Made by a program: the position numbers and the translations under genes | The notes under the pieces: model-generated | The model's database searches: none | The model's input: only the letters and a program-made list of their open reading frames with translations | What the model was told of the DNA's origin: nothing | Shown: in pieces, positions 1 through 12,237 of the stretch | How positions within the stretch are numbered: position 1 is the first letter of the stretch | Layout: the number at the start of each line of letters is the position of its first letter | Origin: Azospirillum oryzae | Lineage (GTDB): Bacteria > Pseudomonadota > Alphaproteobacteria > Azospirillales > Azospirillaceae | DNA: 64,000 nt | Assembly (NCBI RefSeq): GCF_900177515.1 | Contig: NZ_FXAK01000008.1 | Span: 62,001 to 126,000 of the forward strand | Reading direction: 5' to 3'

Positions 1-899
1 GGTTCGACGAAGCCGCCGGAGATCATCAGCCGGCGGAAATTCTGCTTGTGCACCCGCTCACCCGACAGCGCTTCCACCACCAACTGCAGTTGATGCAAGG
101 TGAAGGTCGGCGGCAGCAATTCGAAGACGATGGGGCGGTAGCGCAGCTTGCCGCGCAGCCGCTCCAGCGCAGTCGCCAGGATGCGCCGGCCGTCGCGCGC
201 CATCGGCCGGCCGAGCGCCCGCGGCATCGGCCCGCCGGCCCGCACCGACGGATCGACCCTGGCGGCAAGGTCGCGGTCGCGGAAGGCCTCCACCACCAGA
301 CCGGCCTCGTAGAGCAGTTCGAATCGCTCCAGCACGCGTTCCATGTCCCAGTCGGCGCCGTCCAGGCCGAAGGCCATCTGGGCACGCTCGGCCCGGCGCA
401 GGCGGGTGCCCTCGTCGGGGGCGGAGGCGATCCAGCCGTTAAGCGCCGGGGCGATCACGGCGTCCAGCAGCGGCGGGCGCCGGTCGCGCCAGTCCTCCCA
501 CGGGAAATGATCGTAGAGGTCGCGCCATTCGGCCGAGGCGTCGCCGCCCAACGGGCCGTCGCGGACCAGCGCCAGATAGCCGACCACGACGGAGCGCTGC
601 CCGCCGAACAGCTCGTGCGGGTCGCGGTAGCGGTCGCCGAAGGTGTAGAGCTGCTCGACATAGCGCAGCGCCAGCCCCGACAGCCCCTCCGCCACCGCAC
701 GGACACCGTCCTGCAGGGTGCGGAAGCGGTCGGGCTCGAAGGGTGCGCCGGGCAGCGCGTCGCGATGCGGCAACGGCTCGTCGCCGCGCCGGTGGTCTTC
801 CGGCACGGTGAAGCCGCTGCGCACCGTTACGATGCGCGGGGTCCCGCCGGTCACCGCAACGATGGCGACCGACAGGCCGAGTTGGAGAGGCTGGGTCAC
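1..899 (-). CDS. NrtR-like NAD biosynthesis regulator (Nudix-like + winged helix), 3' end cut by window
   Basis: The open frame starts at a GTG (899) and runs off the window edge, giving about 299 residues. The last visible stretch, with FTLHQLQLVVEALSGE and VHKQNFRRLM, matches the C-terminal winged-helix DNA-binding region of NrtR-type regulators, which use a Nudix-fold domain to sense ADP-ribose or related NAD metabolites. The N-terminal part is compatible with a degenerate Nudix domain, but no intact Nudix box (GX5EX7REUXEEXGU) is visible, so catalysis is unlikely. From family knowledge it probably controls NAD-salvage genes, none of which is in view. A GGAGAGG Shine-Dalgarno lies about 8 nt before the GTG, inside a hairpin (separate entry). 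The 47-nt gap from citrate synthase on the same strand allows co-transcription with gltA. Confidence 0.75.
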   Translation of the reverse strand, partial: MTQPLQLGLSVAIVAVTGGTPRIVTVRSGFTVPEDHRRGDEPLPHRDALPGAPFEPDRFRTLQDGVRAVAEGLSGLALRYVEQLYTFGDRYRDPHELFGGQRSVVVGYLALVRDGPLGGDASAEWRDLYDHFPWEDWRDRRPPLLDAVIAPALNGWIASAPDEGTRLRRAERAQMAFGLDGADWDMERVLERFELLYEAGLVVEAFRDRDLAARVDPSVRAGGPMPRALGRPMARDGRRILATALERLRGKLRYRPIVFELLPPTFTLHQLQLVVEALSGERVHKQNFRRLMISGGFVE

Positions 900-905
900 A
901 GAGCG

Positions 906-927
906 CCCCTCTCCTCTTGGAGAGGGG
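906..927 (-). promoter_or_regulatory. Perfect 9-bp hairpin overlapping the Shine-Dalgarno of the NAD-regulator gene
   Basis: CCCCTCTCC (906-914) pairs perfectly with GGAGAGGGG (919-927) across a 4-nt loop. On the coding strand the 3' arm contains the GGAGAGG ribosome-binding site of the downstream GTG-started gene. The hairpin sits between the gltA stop and that start. It could attenuate translation or act as a weak gltA terminator; there is no U-run, so a simple intrinsic terminator is less likely. Confidence 0.5.
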
Positions 928-945
928 ACGCCGTAATTCGACCGA

Positions 946-2277
946 TCAACGCTTGTCCAGCGGAACGAAGGGACGGGCGGCGTAGCCGGTGAAGAGCTGG
1001 CGCGGGCGGCCGATCTTCTGGGCCGGGTCCTCGATCATCTCCTTCCACTGGCTGATCCAACCGACGGTGCGGGCCACGGCGAACAGCACGGTGAACATGC
1101 TGGTCGGGAAGCCCATCGCCTTCAGGATGATGCCGGAATAGAAATCGACGTTCGGATAGAGCTTCTTCTCGACGAAATACTCGTCCGACAGAGCGATCTT
1201 CTCCAGCTCCATCGCGATGGCCAGATGCGGTTCGTCCTTGATGCCCAGGCGGTCGAGAACCTGATAACAGGTCTCGCGCATGATCTTGGCGCGCGGGTCG
1301 TAGTTCTTGTAGACCCGGTGGCCGAAGCCCATCAGGCGGAAGCTGTCGTTCTTGTCCTTGGCACGGCGGACGAACTCGGGGATACGCTCGACCGAGCCGA
1401 TCTCCTCCAGCATCTTCAACACGGCCTCATTGGCGCCGCCATGGGCCGGACCCCACAGCGCCGCGATGCCCGACGCGATGCAGGCGAACGGGTTGGCATG
1501 GGACGAGCCGGCGAGGCGGACGGTGGAGGTCGAGGCGTTCTGCTCGTGGTCGGCATGCAGGATGAAGATCTTGTCCATCGCCTCGGACAGGACCGGATCG
1601 ACCTTCCATTCCTCGCACGGCGTGCCGAAGGTCATGTAGAGGAAGTTTTCCGCGAAGGACAGGTCGTTGCGCGGATACATGAAGGGTTCGCCGACCGTGT
1701 ACTTGTAGGCCATGGCGGCCATGGTCGGCATCTTGGCGATCAGGCGGTGCGCGGCGATCTTGCGCTGCACCGGATCGAAGATGTCGGTGGAATCGTGATA
1801 GAAGGCCGACAGGGCGCCGACGACGCCGCACATGATCGCCATCGGGTGGGCGTCACGGCGGAAGCCGCTGTAGAACTTGGTCAGCTGCTCGTGCACCATC
1901 GTGTGGTAGGTGATGGTGCGCTCGAAATCGGCCTTCTGCTGCGGGTCGGGCAGTTCGCCGTTCAGCAGCAGGTGGCAGACCTCCAGAAAGTCACAATTCT
2001 CGGCCAGATCGGCGATGGCATAGCCGCGGTGCAGCAGGACGCCCTGGTCGCCATCGATGTAGGTGATGGCCGAATCGCAGGCGGCGGTGGAGGTGAAGCC
2101 CGGATCGTAGGTGAAATAGCCGGTCTCGGCATAGAGCTTACGGATGTCGATCACGTTGGGACCGGTCGACCCGCTGAGCACCGGCAGCTTCAGGGTCTTG
2201 CCGGTGGCGTCGTCGGTCAGCGTGACGGTGCCGACCTGGTTCACATCGCCGTGCGGCGTGTGCTTGCTCGATTCCAT
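946..2277 (-). CDS. gltA: Citrate synthase (type I)
   Basis: 443 aa from the ATG at 2277, the normal length for the hexameric Gram-negative enzyme. It condenses acetyl-CoA with oxaloacetate to citrate, the entry step of the TCA cycle, in the cytosol. Visible family features are the N-terminal beta domain (TGYFTYDPGFTSTAACDSAI), a HADHEQNAS segment with an active-site His, and the signature GFGHRVYKNYDPR carrying the catalytic His. The upstream in-frame extension to 2520 is low-complexity and unlike the family. An AAGGAG ribosome-binding site precedes 2277, so this start was chosen. It is transcribed away from the small gene at 2510, so its promoter should lie in 2278-2509, where I see no clear consensus. 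Confidence 0.97.
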   Translation of the reverse strand: MESSKHTPHGDVNQVGTVTLTDDATGKTLKLPVLSGSTGPNVIDIRKLYAETGYFTYDPGFTSTAACDSAITYIDGDQGVLLHRGYAIADLAENCDFLEVCHLLLNGELPDPQQKADFERTITYHTMVHEQLTKFYSGFRRDAHPMAIMCGVVGALSAFYHDSTDIFDPVQRKIAAHRLIAKMPTMAAMAYKYTVGEPFMYPRNDLSFAENFLYMTFGTPCEEWKVDPVLSEAMDKIFILHADHEQNASTSTVRLAGSSHANPFACIASGIAALWGPAHGGANEAVLKMLEEIGSVERIPEFVRRAKDKNDSFRLMGFGHRVYKNYDPRAKIMRETCYQVLDRLGIKDEPHLAIAMELEKIALSDEYFVEKKLYPNVDFYSGIILKAMGFPTSMFTVLFAVARTVGWISQWKEMIEDPAQKIGRPRQLFTGYAARPFVPLDKR

Positions 2278-2509
2278 GACCTTCTCACACTCCTTGCTGG
2301 CCGGCCGGGCGGCGGCTCGCGGCCTCCGCTGCCGGACCTTGGTGGTTGGCCCGTCTTCGGCGCGCATGGGCGGCGCGCTTGTTATCGCGCGCGCGTTCGC
2401 CCCTTGCGGCGCCGCGCCGTCTTCTCCCGGTCGGACACAAGGACAGGTCGGGAGCGGAACCCCCACCCTTCCTGGTCGTTGACTCCTCCAGAAGATAGCA
2501 GAGGACATC

Positions 2510-2743
2510 ATGACCGACACGCCTCAAACACGCACCCCCTCCGAAGGAATGCCCCAGCCGAGGAAATCCGGTGCGGACACACATGACCAGACGCCGGCCG
2601 GCGAGCGCTCCCCGCGCGAGGATATGACCAAGACGCCGGGCGACGGCACGCTGCAGGACGCCACCCCGGCCGGCCTGTCGTCGGAAGAGCTGCGGGAGCG
2701 CGCGGAGGACGCCGACGGCTCGACCCAGCCGGGCACCGGCTGA
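2510..2743 (+). CDS. Small hydrophilic hypothetical protein
   Basis: 77 aa, rich in Pro, Thr, Glu, Asp and Gly and probably disordered; no domain, signal peptide or membrane segment. An AGAGG ribosome-binding site lies about 7 nt before the ATG. GC-rich third codon positions support coding. It is divergent from gltA and convergent with the large hybrid kinase that ends at 2771. Function unknown. Confidence 0.6.
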   Translation: MTDTPQTRTPSEGMPQPRKSGADTHDQTPAGERSPREDMTKTPGDGTLQDATPAGLSSEELRERAEDADGSTQPGTG

Positions 2744-2770
2744 CATCGGGCCGGAGGGCCGGAGGGAAGC

Positions 2771-5700
2771 TCAGGCCGCCGGCCGCTGCACGCCGGTGCG
2801 CGCGCGCAAGCAACGCTCCAGCCGGGCGGACTCGTGCAACAGCAGGGGCAGGAGTTGGCCCGCCTGATCCCTGTCGCCGTTGCGGCAGAGGACCTCCATG
2901 CGCCAGGCGTGGTGCATGACCGTCATCCCGCCGAAACTGCCGGCGAGGCTGGACAGGTCGTGCGCCTCCCCCGCCAGTGCCCGCAGGTCGGCGTTGCCGG
3001 CCAGGACGGACTCCGCCATCGCCGACAGCCGATCCAACCGGCGCGACACGTCGTCGAGGAAGCTGTCGACGATCAGCGCCAGATTGTCGGCCCCCACCGT
3101 CTCCACCAGATCGGCCAGCACAGCCTCGTCCACCGCCGCCTCGCCGCCCTCGTCATCGCCGCTCCCGTCATAAGGGTCCGCCGGGACGCCGGCGGACCCC
3201 GGCCGGTCTTCCGACGATCCGATCCAGCAGTCCAGCGCAGCCAGCAGGCCGGCGCGGCTGATCGGCTTGGTCAGATAATCGCTCATGCCCGCGCGCAGGC
3301 ACAGTTCACGCGTCCCCGGCATGGCATCGGCGGTCAGGGCGATGATCGGCAGGCTGGCCATGGCGCCGCCGCGCGCCCTAATCGCTTGCGCGGCCTCCAG
3401 CCCATCCATCCCCGGCATCTGAACGTCCATCAGCACCAGATCGAAGCCGCCGCGGCAGGCTGCAGCGACCGCCTGTTCCCCGTCCTCCGCGACCTCGACC
3501 GTGTAGCCCAGCTTGCGCAGCAGGGTGGTAGCGAACAGCTGGTTGGTGCGGTTGTCCTCCGCCAGCAGGATGCGGCCGCGGCGCGACGTCTCCTCCGCCC
3601 CGGCGTCCGTGACCGAAGCGGCTGAAGGGGGCGCCGGGCCTGTCGCCGACAGCAGTCCGGTCAGGCAGTCGGCCAGCGAACTCTGGCGCAGCGGCCGGTT
3701 CAGCGTGGTGTGGGCCAACCCCTGAGGCACGCCGTCGACGCGCGCAGCGGGCGCCAGCGTGACGATCAGAACCCGCCGCGTCGCCGTCAGCGCCGGATCG
3801 CCGGCGATGGCCGCCAGCAGCGCATCGCCGCCCATGCCGGGCATGCTCTGGTCGGCGAGCACCACGTCGAAGGGCCGCCCGCCGGCCGCCGCGCGCCTCA
3901 ATGCCTCCAGCGCGTCCGGTCCGTTTTCCACCGTCGCCGGCATGGCCCCCAGGCTGTCGAGCATCGAGACCAGCACCCGGCGGTTGACCGCCAGATCGTC
4001 CACCACCAGGGCCCGGCGCCCGGCCAGCGGCCGTTCGGCCGGCGGCAGTGCCTCATTGGATGCCTCCTCCGACAGGGCCAGCGGCAGGTCGACCAGGAAA
4101 CGGCTGCCTGAGCCCAGGCTGCTCTCCACCGCGATGCTGCCGCCCATCAGTTCCGACAACTGGCGGCAGATCGCAAGCCCCAGGCCGGTGCCGCCGAACT
4201 TGCGGGTGATCGACCCGTCGACCTGCTGAAACTTGTTGAACAGGGTGGGCAGCGCTTCGGCCGGGACGCCGATGCCGGTGTCGGTCACGGTGATGCGCAG
4301 CACCAGATGGGACTCGGTGGCGTCCAGCGCCTCCAGCTCCACCGCGACGGATCCCTCGTCGGTGAATTTGACCGCATTGCCGACCAGATTGACCAGGATC
4401 TGCCGGATGCGCGTCGGATCGCCCAGCAGCGTGCGGCGCAGCAGCGGGTCGATGTAGAAGCCGATCTCGATTCCCTTCTCGTGCGCGCGGGGGGTCAGCA
4501 GTTCCACCACCCCTTCCACCAGATCGGCGGCGTCGAAGGGCAGCGTCTCGATGGTGACGCGGCCGGCCTCCAGCTTGGAGATGTCGAGGATGTCGTTGAT
4601 GATCGTCAGCAGCGCGTTGGACGAGCTGCGGATGGCCTGGGCGAACTGGTGCTGCTCGGGGGTCAGGGCGGTGTCGAACAGCAGCTCCGTCATGCCCATG
4701 ATGCCGTTCATCGGCGTGCGGATCTCGTGGCTCATCGCCGCCAGGAATTCCGACTTCGCCTGGGTCGCCGCCTCGGCGCGGGCGCGGAGCGCATCGGCCT
4801 CCTCGCGGGCGGCGTCGAGCCCTTCGGCCAGCGCGCACATGTCGGCGGCCTGACGCTGCAATTCCGCCTCGAAGCGCTTGCGCTCGGTGATGTCGGTGCG
4901 GGTGCAGACCAGTGAACCGTTGCTGGTCCTATTCTCCGCCACCACGATCCAGCGGCCGTCGGGCAACTCCCGCTCGAACGGGGCGCCGGGGTTGCGGTGC
5001 TGAGCCAGCTCTGCCCGGATCCAGGCTTCGTCGCTCGGACCGTCCGGGTTGCCTGCGAACTCGCCGTTGGCGATGGCGGCGCGCAGGATGTCCTCGAACG
5101 GACGGCCGGGGGTCAACAGCGGCGCCGTCAGCGGATGGGCTTCGCGATAGCGCTCGTTGCACAGGATCAGCCGGTCGTCGGCATCGAAATAGGCCAGCCC
5201 CTCCGGCACCGCTTCGATCGCGTCGTCCAGCGTCTGCTTGGCGAGCCGCAGCTCCTCTTCCGTCAGCTTGTCGCGCGTGATGTCCGTGTGGGCGCCGACC
5301 ATGCGCACGACCCGGCCGTCGGCATCGCGGATGTGGATGGCGCGGCTGAGGATATAGACGGTGTGGCCCTGCTTGTGGCGGAAGCGCTGCACCGCCTCGA
5401 ATTTCGGGATCAACCCGGCATTGTAGGCGCGGACCATCTCCAGCGCCGCGATCCGGTCCTCCTCGAAGATCAGGCCGGCCCACATGTCCAGGCTGTTCTC
5501 CAGCTCGCCGTCGCCATAGCCGAGCTGTTCCTTCCAGGTGGGGGAGAACCAGATCCCACCGCTTTCCAGGTTCCAGTCCCAGATGCCGTCCCGCGTCGCC
5601 TGGACGGTCAGGTCCAGAAGCTCGCGGTTGGAGCGCAGCTCCGCCTCTTCCCGCTTGGCGTCGGTGATGTCCTGGACGACGCCCAGCAGGCCGACCGGCC

Positions 5701-6553
5701 GGCCGTCGGCCCCGCATTCGGCCATGCCGCGGATGAAGACATGGCGCAGCGACCCGTCCGGCCGGATGACGCGCGCCTCGACCGAGAACCCTTCGCCAGT
5801 GTTGCGGGCCCGCTCGACCAGATCGGCAAGACGCGGCCGGTCGTCAGGGTGGTAGCAGGAGCGCGACAGTTCGACGGTCGGCGGCTCGCCCTGCGGCGGC
5901 AGGCCCAGGATGCGGTAGACCTCATCCGACCAGCGGCGGGCATCGGTGACGAAATCGATGTACCAGTGGCCGAACTGGCCGATCTCCTCGGCGAGATTTA
6001 GCAGGCGCGACCGGTCGCGCAGTTCCGCTTCCGCCCGCTCGCGCCGGGCCACCTCGCGGCGCAGCGTCATCTCGTCCACCACCAAGCGGGCGAGCTGGGC
6101 CAGCGTCTCCGCTTCGCGCTCGTCGAAGCCGGCGCGGGGCACGTCGTCGATGACGCAGAGCGTTCCCAGCTTCTGCCCATCCGCCACCAGCGGCGCGCCG
6201 GCATAGAAGCGGATGTTCGGCGCGCCGGTGACCAGCGGATTGCCGGCGAAGCGCGGATCCCTGGTCGCGTCCGGCACGACCAGGATGCCGTCGTCCAGGA
6301 TGGCATGGGCGCAGAAGGCCAGATCGCGGTGGGTCTCCGTCGCCTCCAGCCCGACGCGGCTCTTGAACCACTGGCGTTCGCGGTCGATCAGCGAGACCAG
6401 CGCGATGCGCGTGCCGAAGAAATGCCGGGCCAGCCGGGTAATGTTGTCGAAGCCCGATTCCGCCGCAGTATCGAGAATGCAGTAGGAGTCCAAGACCGCC
6501 TGCCGCCAGCGCTCGTCGGGCGGTAGCGGGGCGGGCACCGCCCCCGCGCTCAC
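2771..6553 (-). CDS. Hybrid sensor histidine kinase: GAF-PAS-PAS-PAS-HisKA-HATPase-REC-REC-Hpt
   Basis: 1260 aa from the GTG at 6553, which overlaps the stop of the upstream response regulator (GTGA), so the two are translationally coupled. An upstream extension to 6712 would run inside that gene and is rejected. Domain order (approximate residues): GAF 15-165; three PAS modules 185-545; coiled coil and HisKA 575-655 with phospho-acceptor His in MSHEIRTPMNGIMG; HATPase 700-815 (NAVKF, FGGTGLGLAI); REC1 835-950; REC2 975-1095 with a full acidic pocket and LMDVQMPGMDG; Hpt near 1140-1240 (AHDLSSLAGSFG). No membrane segment, so it is a cytosolic sensor and phosphorelay. REC1 has NRPL where the conserved Lys-Pro is expected. 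The neighbouring sigma-54 regulator is the likely output, though its receiver could be fed by the Hpt or directly. Confidence 0.93.
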   Translation of the reverse strand: MSAGAVPAPLPPDERWRQAVLDSYCILDTAAESGFDNITRLARHFFGTRIALVSLIDRERQWFKSRVGLEATETHRDLAFCAHAILDDGILVVPDATRDPRFAGNPLVTGAPNIRFYAGAPLVADGQKLGTLCVIDDVPRAGFDEREAETLAQLARLVVDEMTLRREVARRERAEAELRDRSRLLNLAEEIGQFGHWYIDFVTDARRWSDEVYRILGLPPQGEPPTVELSRSCYHPDDRPRLADLVERARNTGEGFSVEARVIRPDGSLRHVFIRGMAECGADGRPVGLLGVVQDITDAKREEAELRSNRELLDLTVQATRDGIWDWNLESGGIWFSPTWKEQLGYGDGELENSLDMWAGLIFEEDRIAALEMVRAYNAGLIPKFEAVQRFRHKQGHTVYILSRAIHIRDADGRVVRMVGAHTDITRDKLTEEELRLAKQTLDDAIEAVPEGLAYFDADDRLILCNERYREAHPLTAPLLTPGRPFEDILRAAIANGEFAGNPDGPSDEAWIRAELAQHRNPGAPFERELPDGRWIVVAENRTSNGSLVCTRTDITERKRFEAELQRQAADMCALAEGLDAAREEADALRARAEAATQAKSEFLAAMSHEIRTPMNGIMGMTELLFDTALTPEQHQFAQAIRSSSNALLTIINDILDISKLEAGRVTIETLPFDAADLVEGVVELLTPRAHEKGIEIGFYIDPLLRRTLLGDPTRIRQILVNLVGNAVKFTDEGSVAVELEALDATESHLVLRITVTDTGIGVPAEALPTLFNKFQQVDGSITRKFGGTGLGLAICRQLSELMGGSIAVESSLGSGSRFLVDLPLALSEEASNEALPPAERPLAGRRALVVDDLAVNRRVLVSMLDSLGAMPATVENGPDALEALRRAAAGGRPFDVVLADQSMPGMGGDALLAAIAGDPALTATRRVLIVTLAPAARVDGVPQGLAHTTLNRPLRQSSLADCLTGLLSATGPAPPSAASVTDAGAEETSRRGRILLAEDNRTNQLFATTLLRKLGYTVEVAEDGEQAVAAACRGGFDLVLMDVQMPGMDGLEAAQAIRARGGAMASLPIIALTADAMPGTRELCLRAGMSDYLTKPISRAGLLAALDCWIGSSEDRPGSAGVPADPYDGSGDDEGGEAAVDEAVLADLVETVGADNLALIVDSFLDDVSRRLDRLSAMAESVLAGNADLRALAGEAHDLSSLAGSFGGMTVMHHAWRMEVLCRNGDRDQAGQLLPLLLHESARLERCLRARTGVQRPAA

Positions 6554-8001
6554 GCGGCGGTCTCCCCGGCGCCGCGGGCCTCGGCGACGCGCCACTGCTG
6601 AAGCTTGCGGTAGATGGTGGACGGGCTGATCTCCAGCATCAGGGCGGCGCGCGGCACATCGTCGCCGGTCATCCGCAGCGCCTTCTGGATCATGTCCTTC
6701 TCGACCCGCCACAGCGGCTGGACGGCGCTATCCTCCGCCGACGCATCGGCGGCCGGCGACCCGCAGGCGGCGCAGGAAGAGGCGCCGCCATCAGGACCGC
6801 CGATCGCCGGGCCGCCCATCGGCGGCAGCATGTCCAGCGTGACCTGCGGCCCATCGTGCAGCACCACGACGTTGCGGACGACATTCTGCAGTTGCCGTAC
6901 GTTGCCGGGCCAGTCATGGGCGCGCAGCCGCGCCTCCACCTCCGGAGCGAAGGCCGACAGCGCCTTGCCCTCCTCCCGCGCATAATCGATCAGGAAGGAA
7001 CGCGCGATCTCGATCACGTCGTCGCCGCGGTCGCGCAGCGGCGGCAGGGCCAGCGGGATGACGTGCAGGCGGTAATAGAGGTCCTCGCGGAAACGGCCGG
7101 CCTGCACCTCGGCCAGCGGATCGCGGTTGGTGGCGGCGACGAAGCGCACGTCCACCCGCTCCTCCCGGCCGCTGCCGACCGGGCTGACCGTTCCGGTCTG
7201 GACGAAACGCAGGAGCTTGCTCTGCAGGTCGAACGGCATCTCGCAGATCTCGTCCAGGAACAGCGTGCCGCCGTCGGCCAGCAACGCCGCCCCCGGCCGG
7301 TCGCCCGCCGCCCCGGTGAAGGCGCCCTTCACATGGCCGAAGATCTCCGATTCCAGCAGATCCTTCGGGATCGCGGCACAGTTCAGCGCGACGAAGGCGC
7401 CGTCGCGCCGCGGGCTGGCACGGTGGATGGCCTGGGCCGCCACCTCCTTGCCGGTCCCGCTCTCCCCGGTGATGAAGACGTTGGCACGGCTGGCCGCCAC
7501 GCTTTCGATGGTGCGGTAGACCGCCTGCATCTCCGGCGAACTGCCGATGAAGCCGTGGAAGCGCCCGCGGTCGAGATCCTTGCGGTAGCCCTCCACCATC
7601 CGCGCCAGCGTCCGCCGCTCCAGCGCATTGCGCAGGGTCAGATTCAGCCGGTCGGCGTTGAAGGGCTTCACGATGAAGTCGAAGGCGCCGAGCTTCATCG
7701 CCTCCACCGCCAGATCGATGGAGCCGTGGGCGGTGATGATGACCACCGAAACGCTCGCGTCGCGGGCCTGCAGCGCCTGGAGCACCTCCAGCCCATCCAT
7801 GTCCGGCAGCTTCAGGTCCAGAATCACCGCATCAGGCGGCATTTCCGCCGCCGCGTCCAGCGCCTCTCCCCCACGTGTGCAATGCACGACCTCATGGGCG
7901 TCCGCGCGCAGGAACTCGATATAGAGCTTGGCGAGCGGGACCGTGTCCTCGATCAGCAGGATGCGGCGCTTCTTGGGAGAGGACACCTTGGGAGAAGACA
8001 C
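6550..8001 (-). CDS. Sigma-54-dependent response regulator (REC-AAA+-Fis HTH), LuxO/NtrC type
   Basis: About 483 aa. The receiver domain (13-125) has the acidic pair IED and a phospho-acceptor Asp near residue 62 (VILDLKLPDMDG), with conserved T/S and Lys (VKPF). The AAA+ domain (about 150-385) has Walker A GESGTGKE, the sigma-54 contact loop GAFTGA, Walker B GGTLFLDEI and an arginine-finger region. A C-terminal Fis-type helix-turn-helix lies at about 435-475 (ALMLEISPSTIYRKLQQW). It activates RpoN promoters when phosphorylated. Overlap with the hybrid kinase start marks the two as one signalling unit. The start is a GTG at 8001; a second in-frame GTG at 7986 would remove five residues and cannot be excluded. 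Target genes are unknown. Confidence 0.92.
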   Translation of the reverse strand: MSSPKVSSPKKRRILLIEDTVPLAKLYIEFLRADAHEVVHCTRGGEALDAAAEMPPDAVILDLKLPDMDGLEVLQALQARDASVSVVIITAHGSIDLAVEAMKLGAFDFIVKPFNADRLNLTLRNALERRTLARMVEGYRKDLDRGRFHGFIGSSPEMQAVYRTIESVAASRANVFITGESGTGKEVAAQAIHRASPRRDGAFVALNCAAIPKDLLESEIFGHVKGAFTGAAGDRPGAALLADGGTLFLDEICEMPFDLQSKLLRFVQTGTVSPVGSGREERVDVRFVAATNRDPLAEVQAGRFREDLYYRLHVIPLALPPLRDRGDDVIEIARSFLIDYAREEGKALSAFAPEVEARLRAHDWPGNVRQLQNVVRNVVVLHDGPQVTLDMLPPMGGPAIGGPDGGASSCAACGSPAADASAEDSAVQPLWRVEKDMIQKALRMTGDDVPRAALMLEISPSTIYRKLQQWRVAEARGAGETAA

Positions 8002-8152
8002 TGGGCGGCACTCTGACGGTCGGTGAAAGGGCTTCGATCAGGCAGGACTGCCCGCGCAGTGTAACCCGGCCGGGGGTCTGCCGCCAGTCGGGCCGAACCT
8101 ACCTGCATATGACTTTTGACCCAGAGCGCTGGGCAGGGCCGCCGCCCCCTCC

Positions 8153-8923
8153 CTACGCCCCGCTGTCGATCAGGTCGGTCCGTCCGATCCGCCGCAGCGA
8201 GACCTGGACGCGGGCGTTGTGCTCGCGGATCTCGCGCAGGGTCTGCAGCGTAAACTCCACATGGGCGTCGGCCGCCGCGCTCGCCGCCGCGGAATCGCCG
8301 GCCAGCACCGCGTCGGCGATGGCGAGATGCTGCTGCAGCAGAAGGTCGCGCACCCCCGGCCGGGAATAGAGGTCGGCGCGGTTGTAGAACACGTCGTTGC
8401 GCAGCAGGTCGGACAGCGTCCGCATGATGTGCAGCATGACGACGTTGTGTGCCGCCTCATAGACCGCCAGATGCAGCTCGGCGTCGGCATCGGCCTCTTC
8501 GGAGCTGTCGTCCTTGCCATGGGCGGCCTGCATGCGGGCGACGATGGCGCGGATGCCGTCGCGGTCGAGGTCGGTGGCCCGCTGCGCCGCCAGCCCGGCC
8601 GCCGCCGCCTCGATGGAGCGGCGGAACTCCAGATAGTCGAAGGACGCGTCCGGCTTGTTGCGCAGCAGCGTCATCAGCGGATCGGCGATCTGCGACAGGA
8701 AACTGGCGACATGGGTGCCGCTGCGTCCGGTGACCAGAAGTCCGCGCTCTTCCAGCTTGGCGATGGCGTCGCGCAGCGACGGGCGCGACACGTCCAGCTT
8801 CACCGCCAATTCGCGTTCGGCCAGCAGCTTCTCGCCGGGACGCAAGGCGCCCTCCAGGATCAGCCGTTCCAGATGCTCGGCAATGGCGTCGGCCAGCTTG
8901 GCCGGTTTGATCGTCCCCTGCAT
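8153..8923 (-). CDS. GntR/FadR-family transcriptional regulator, probable lactate-responsive (LldR/PdhR-like)
   Basis: 256 aa from the ATG at 8923 (MQGTIKPAKLAD). The N-terminal winged HTH (about 10-75) contains LLAERELAVKLDVSRPSLRDAI and LEERGLL. The C-terminal FCD ligand domain (about 95-230) has the metal-site pattern of Asp/His residues seen in the family (DAELHLAVYEAAHN, LLQQHLAIADAV). It lies divergent to the dld-lldEFG lactate operon, with 286 bp between. That is the standard arrangement of LldR-type regulators, so a repressor of lactate utilisation relieved by lactate is the likely role; this is contextual inference. The longer frame up to 9016 adds a sequence unlike the family. Confidence 0.85.
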   Translation of the reverse strand: MQGTIKPAKLADAIAEHLERLILEGALRPGEKLLAERELAVKLDVSRPSLRDAIAKLEERGLLVTGRSGTHVASFLSQIADPLMTLLRNKPDASFDYLEFRRSIEAAAAGLAAQRATDLDRDGIRAIVARMQAAHGKDDSSEEADADAELHLAVYEAAHNVVMLHIMRTLSDLLRNDVFYNRADLYSRPGVRDLLLQQHLAIADAVLAGDSAAASAAADAHVEFTLQTLREIREHNARVQVSLRRIGRTDLIDSGA

Positions 8924-9209
8924 TGGGTGGGCGGCCTCTCCCTGCACGTCTTCATCCACTTCTACCGATCCAAGGAACGTCCGTCCAGCACCGCCGGCCT
9001 GCCGTGGATACAGCACGTGGCCGGAGCGGATCGTCTGGCAAATGATTCAGCCGTTGCACAATTTGGTAAAATCTTTTATCCACGTTTTTGCCGCATGGAA
9101 AAGACTTGTCTGCACCTGCCCGTCCGATGGGGGACCGCCCCCTGCCGTGGGCGGAGGACGCCGTACCGACGCCATGCCCTCCGTTCCTTTCCAGCAGGAG
9201 CCGCCGCCG

Positions 9210-12092
<2,883 letters not shown>

Positions 12093-12101
12093 GGGGGACA
12101 C

Positions 12102-12212
12102 TTGCCCCCACCTAACCTCCCCCGCTGGGCGGGGGAGGGACTGCCGCTAGAGCGCCGACAAAGCTCCTGTCCCCCTCCCCCGCCCAGCGGGGGAGGGTCG
12201 GGGTGGGGGCAA
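12102..12212. repeat. GC-rich intergenic inverted repeat inside the lactate operon (REP/BIME-like)
   Basis: Two arms of about 40 bp (12102-12140 and 12171-12212) are imperfect inverted copies. Each begins or ends with TTGCCCCCACC and contains an inner palindrome CCTCCCCCGC/GCGGGGGAGG. The unit fills most of the 145-bp space between dld and lldE. Related units occur at 16792-16838 and 19307-19429. It may form a very stable stem that adjusts mRNA decay or expression of the downstream lldEFG genes. Confidence 0.8.
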
Positions 12213-12237
12213 TAACCAAGACGCTGAGGAAACGCCC

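Noticed and set aside
2278..2520. 81-residue N-terminal extension of citrate synthase
   Set aside because: Not found in the family, low complexity, and overlaps the divergent small gene; ATG at 2277 has a good ribosome-binding site.
9041..9090. FadR/LldR-type operator (TTGGT-N3-ACCAA) between the regulator and dld
   Set aside because: Only one half (AATTTGGT) is visible; no matching second half.
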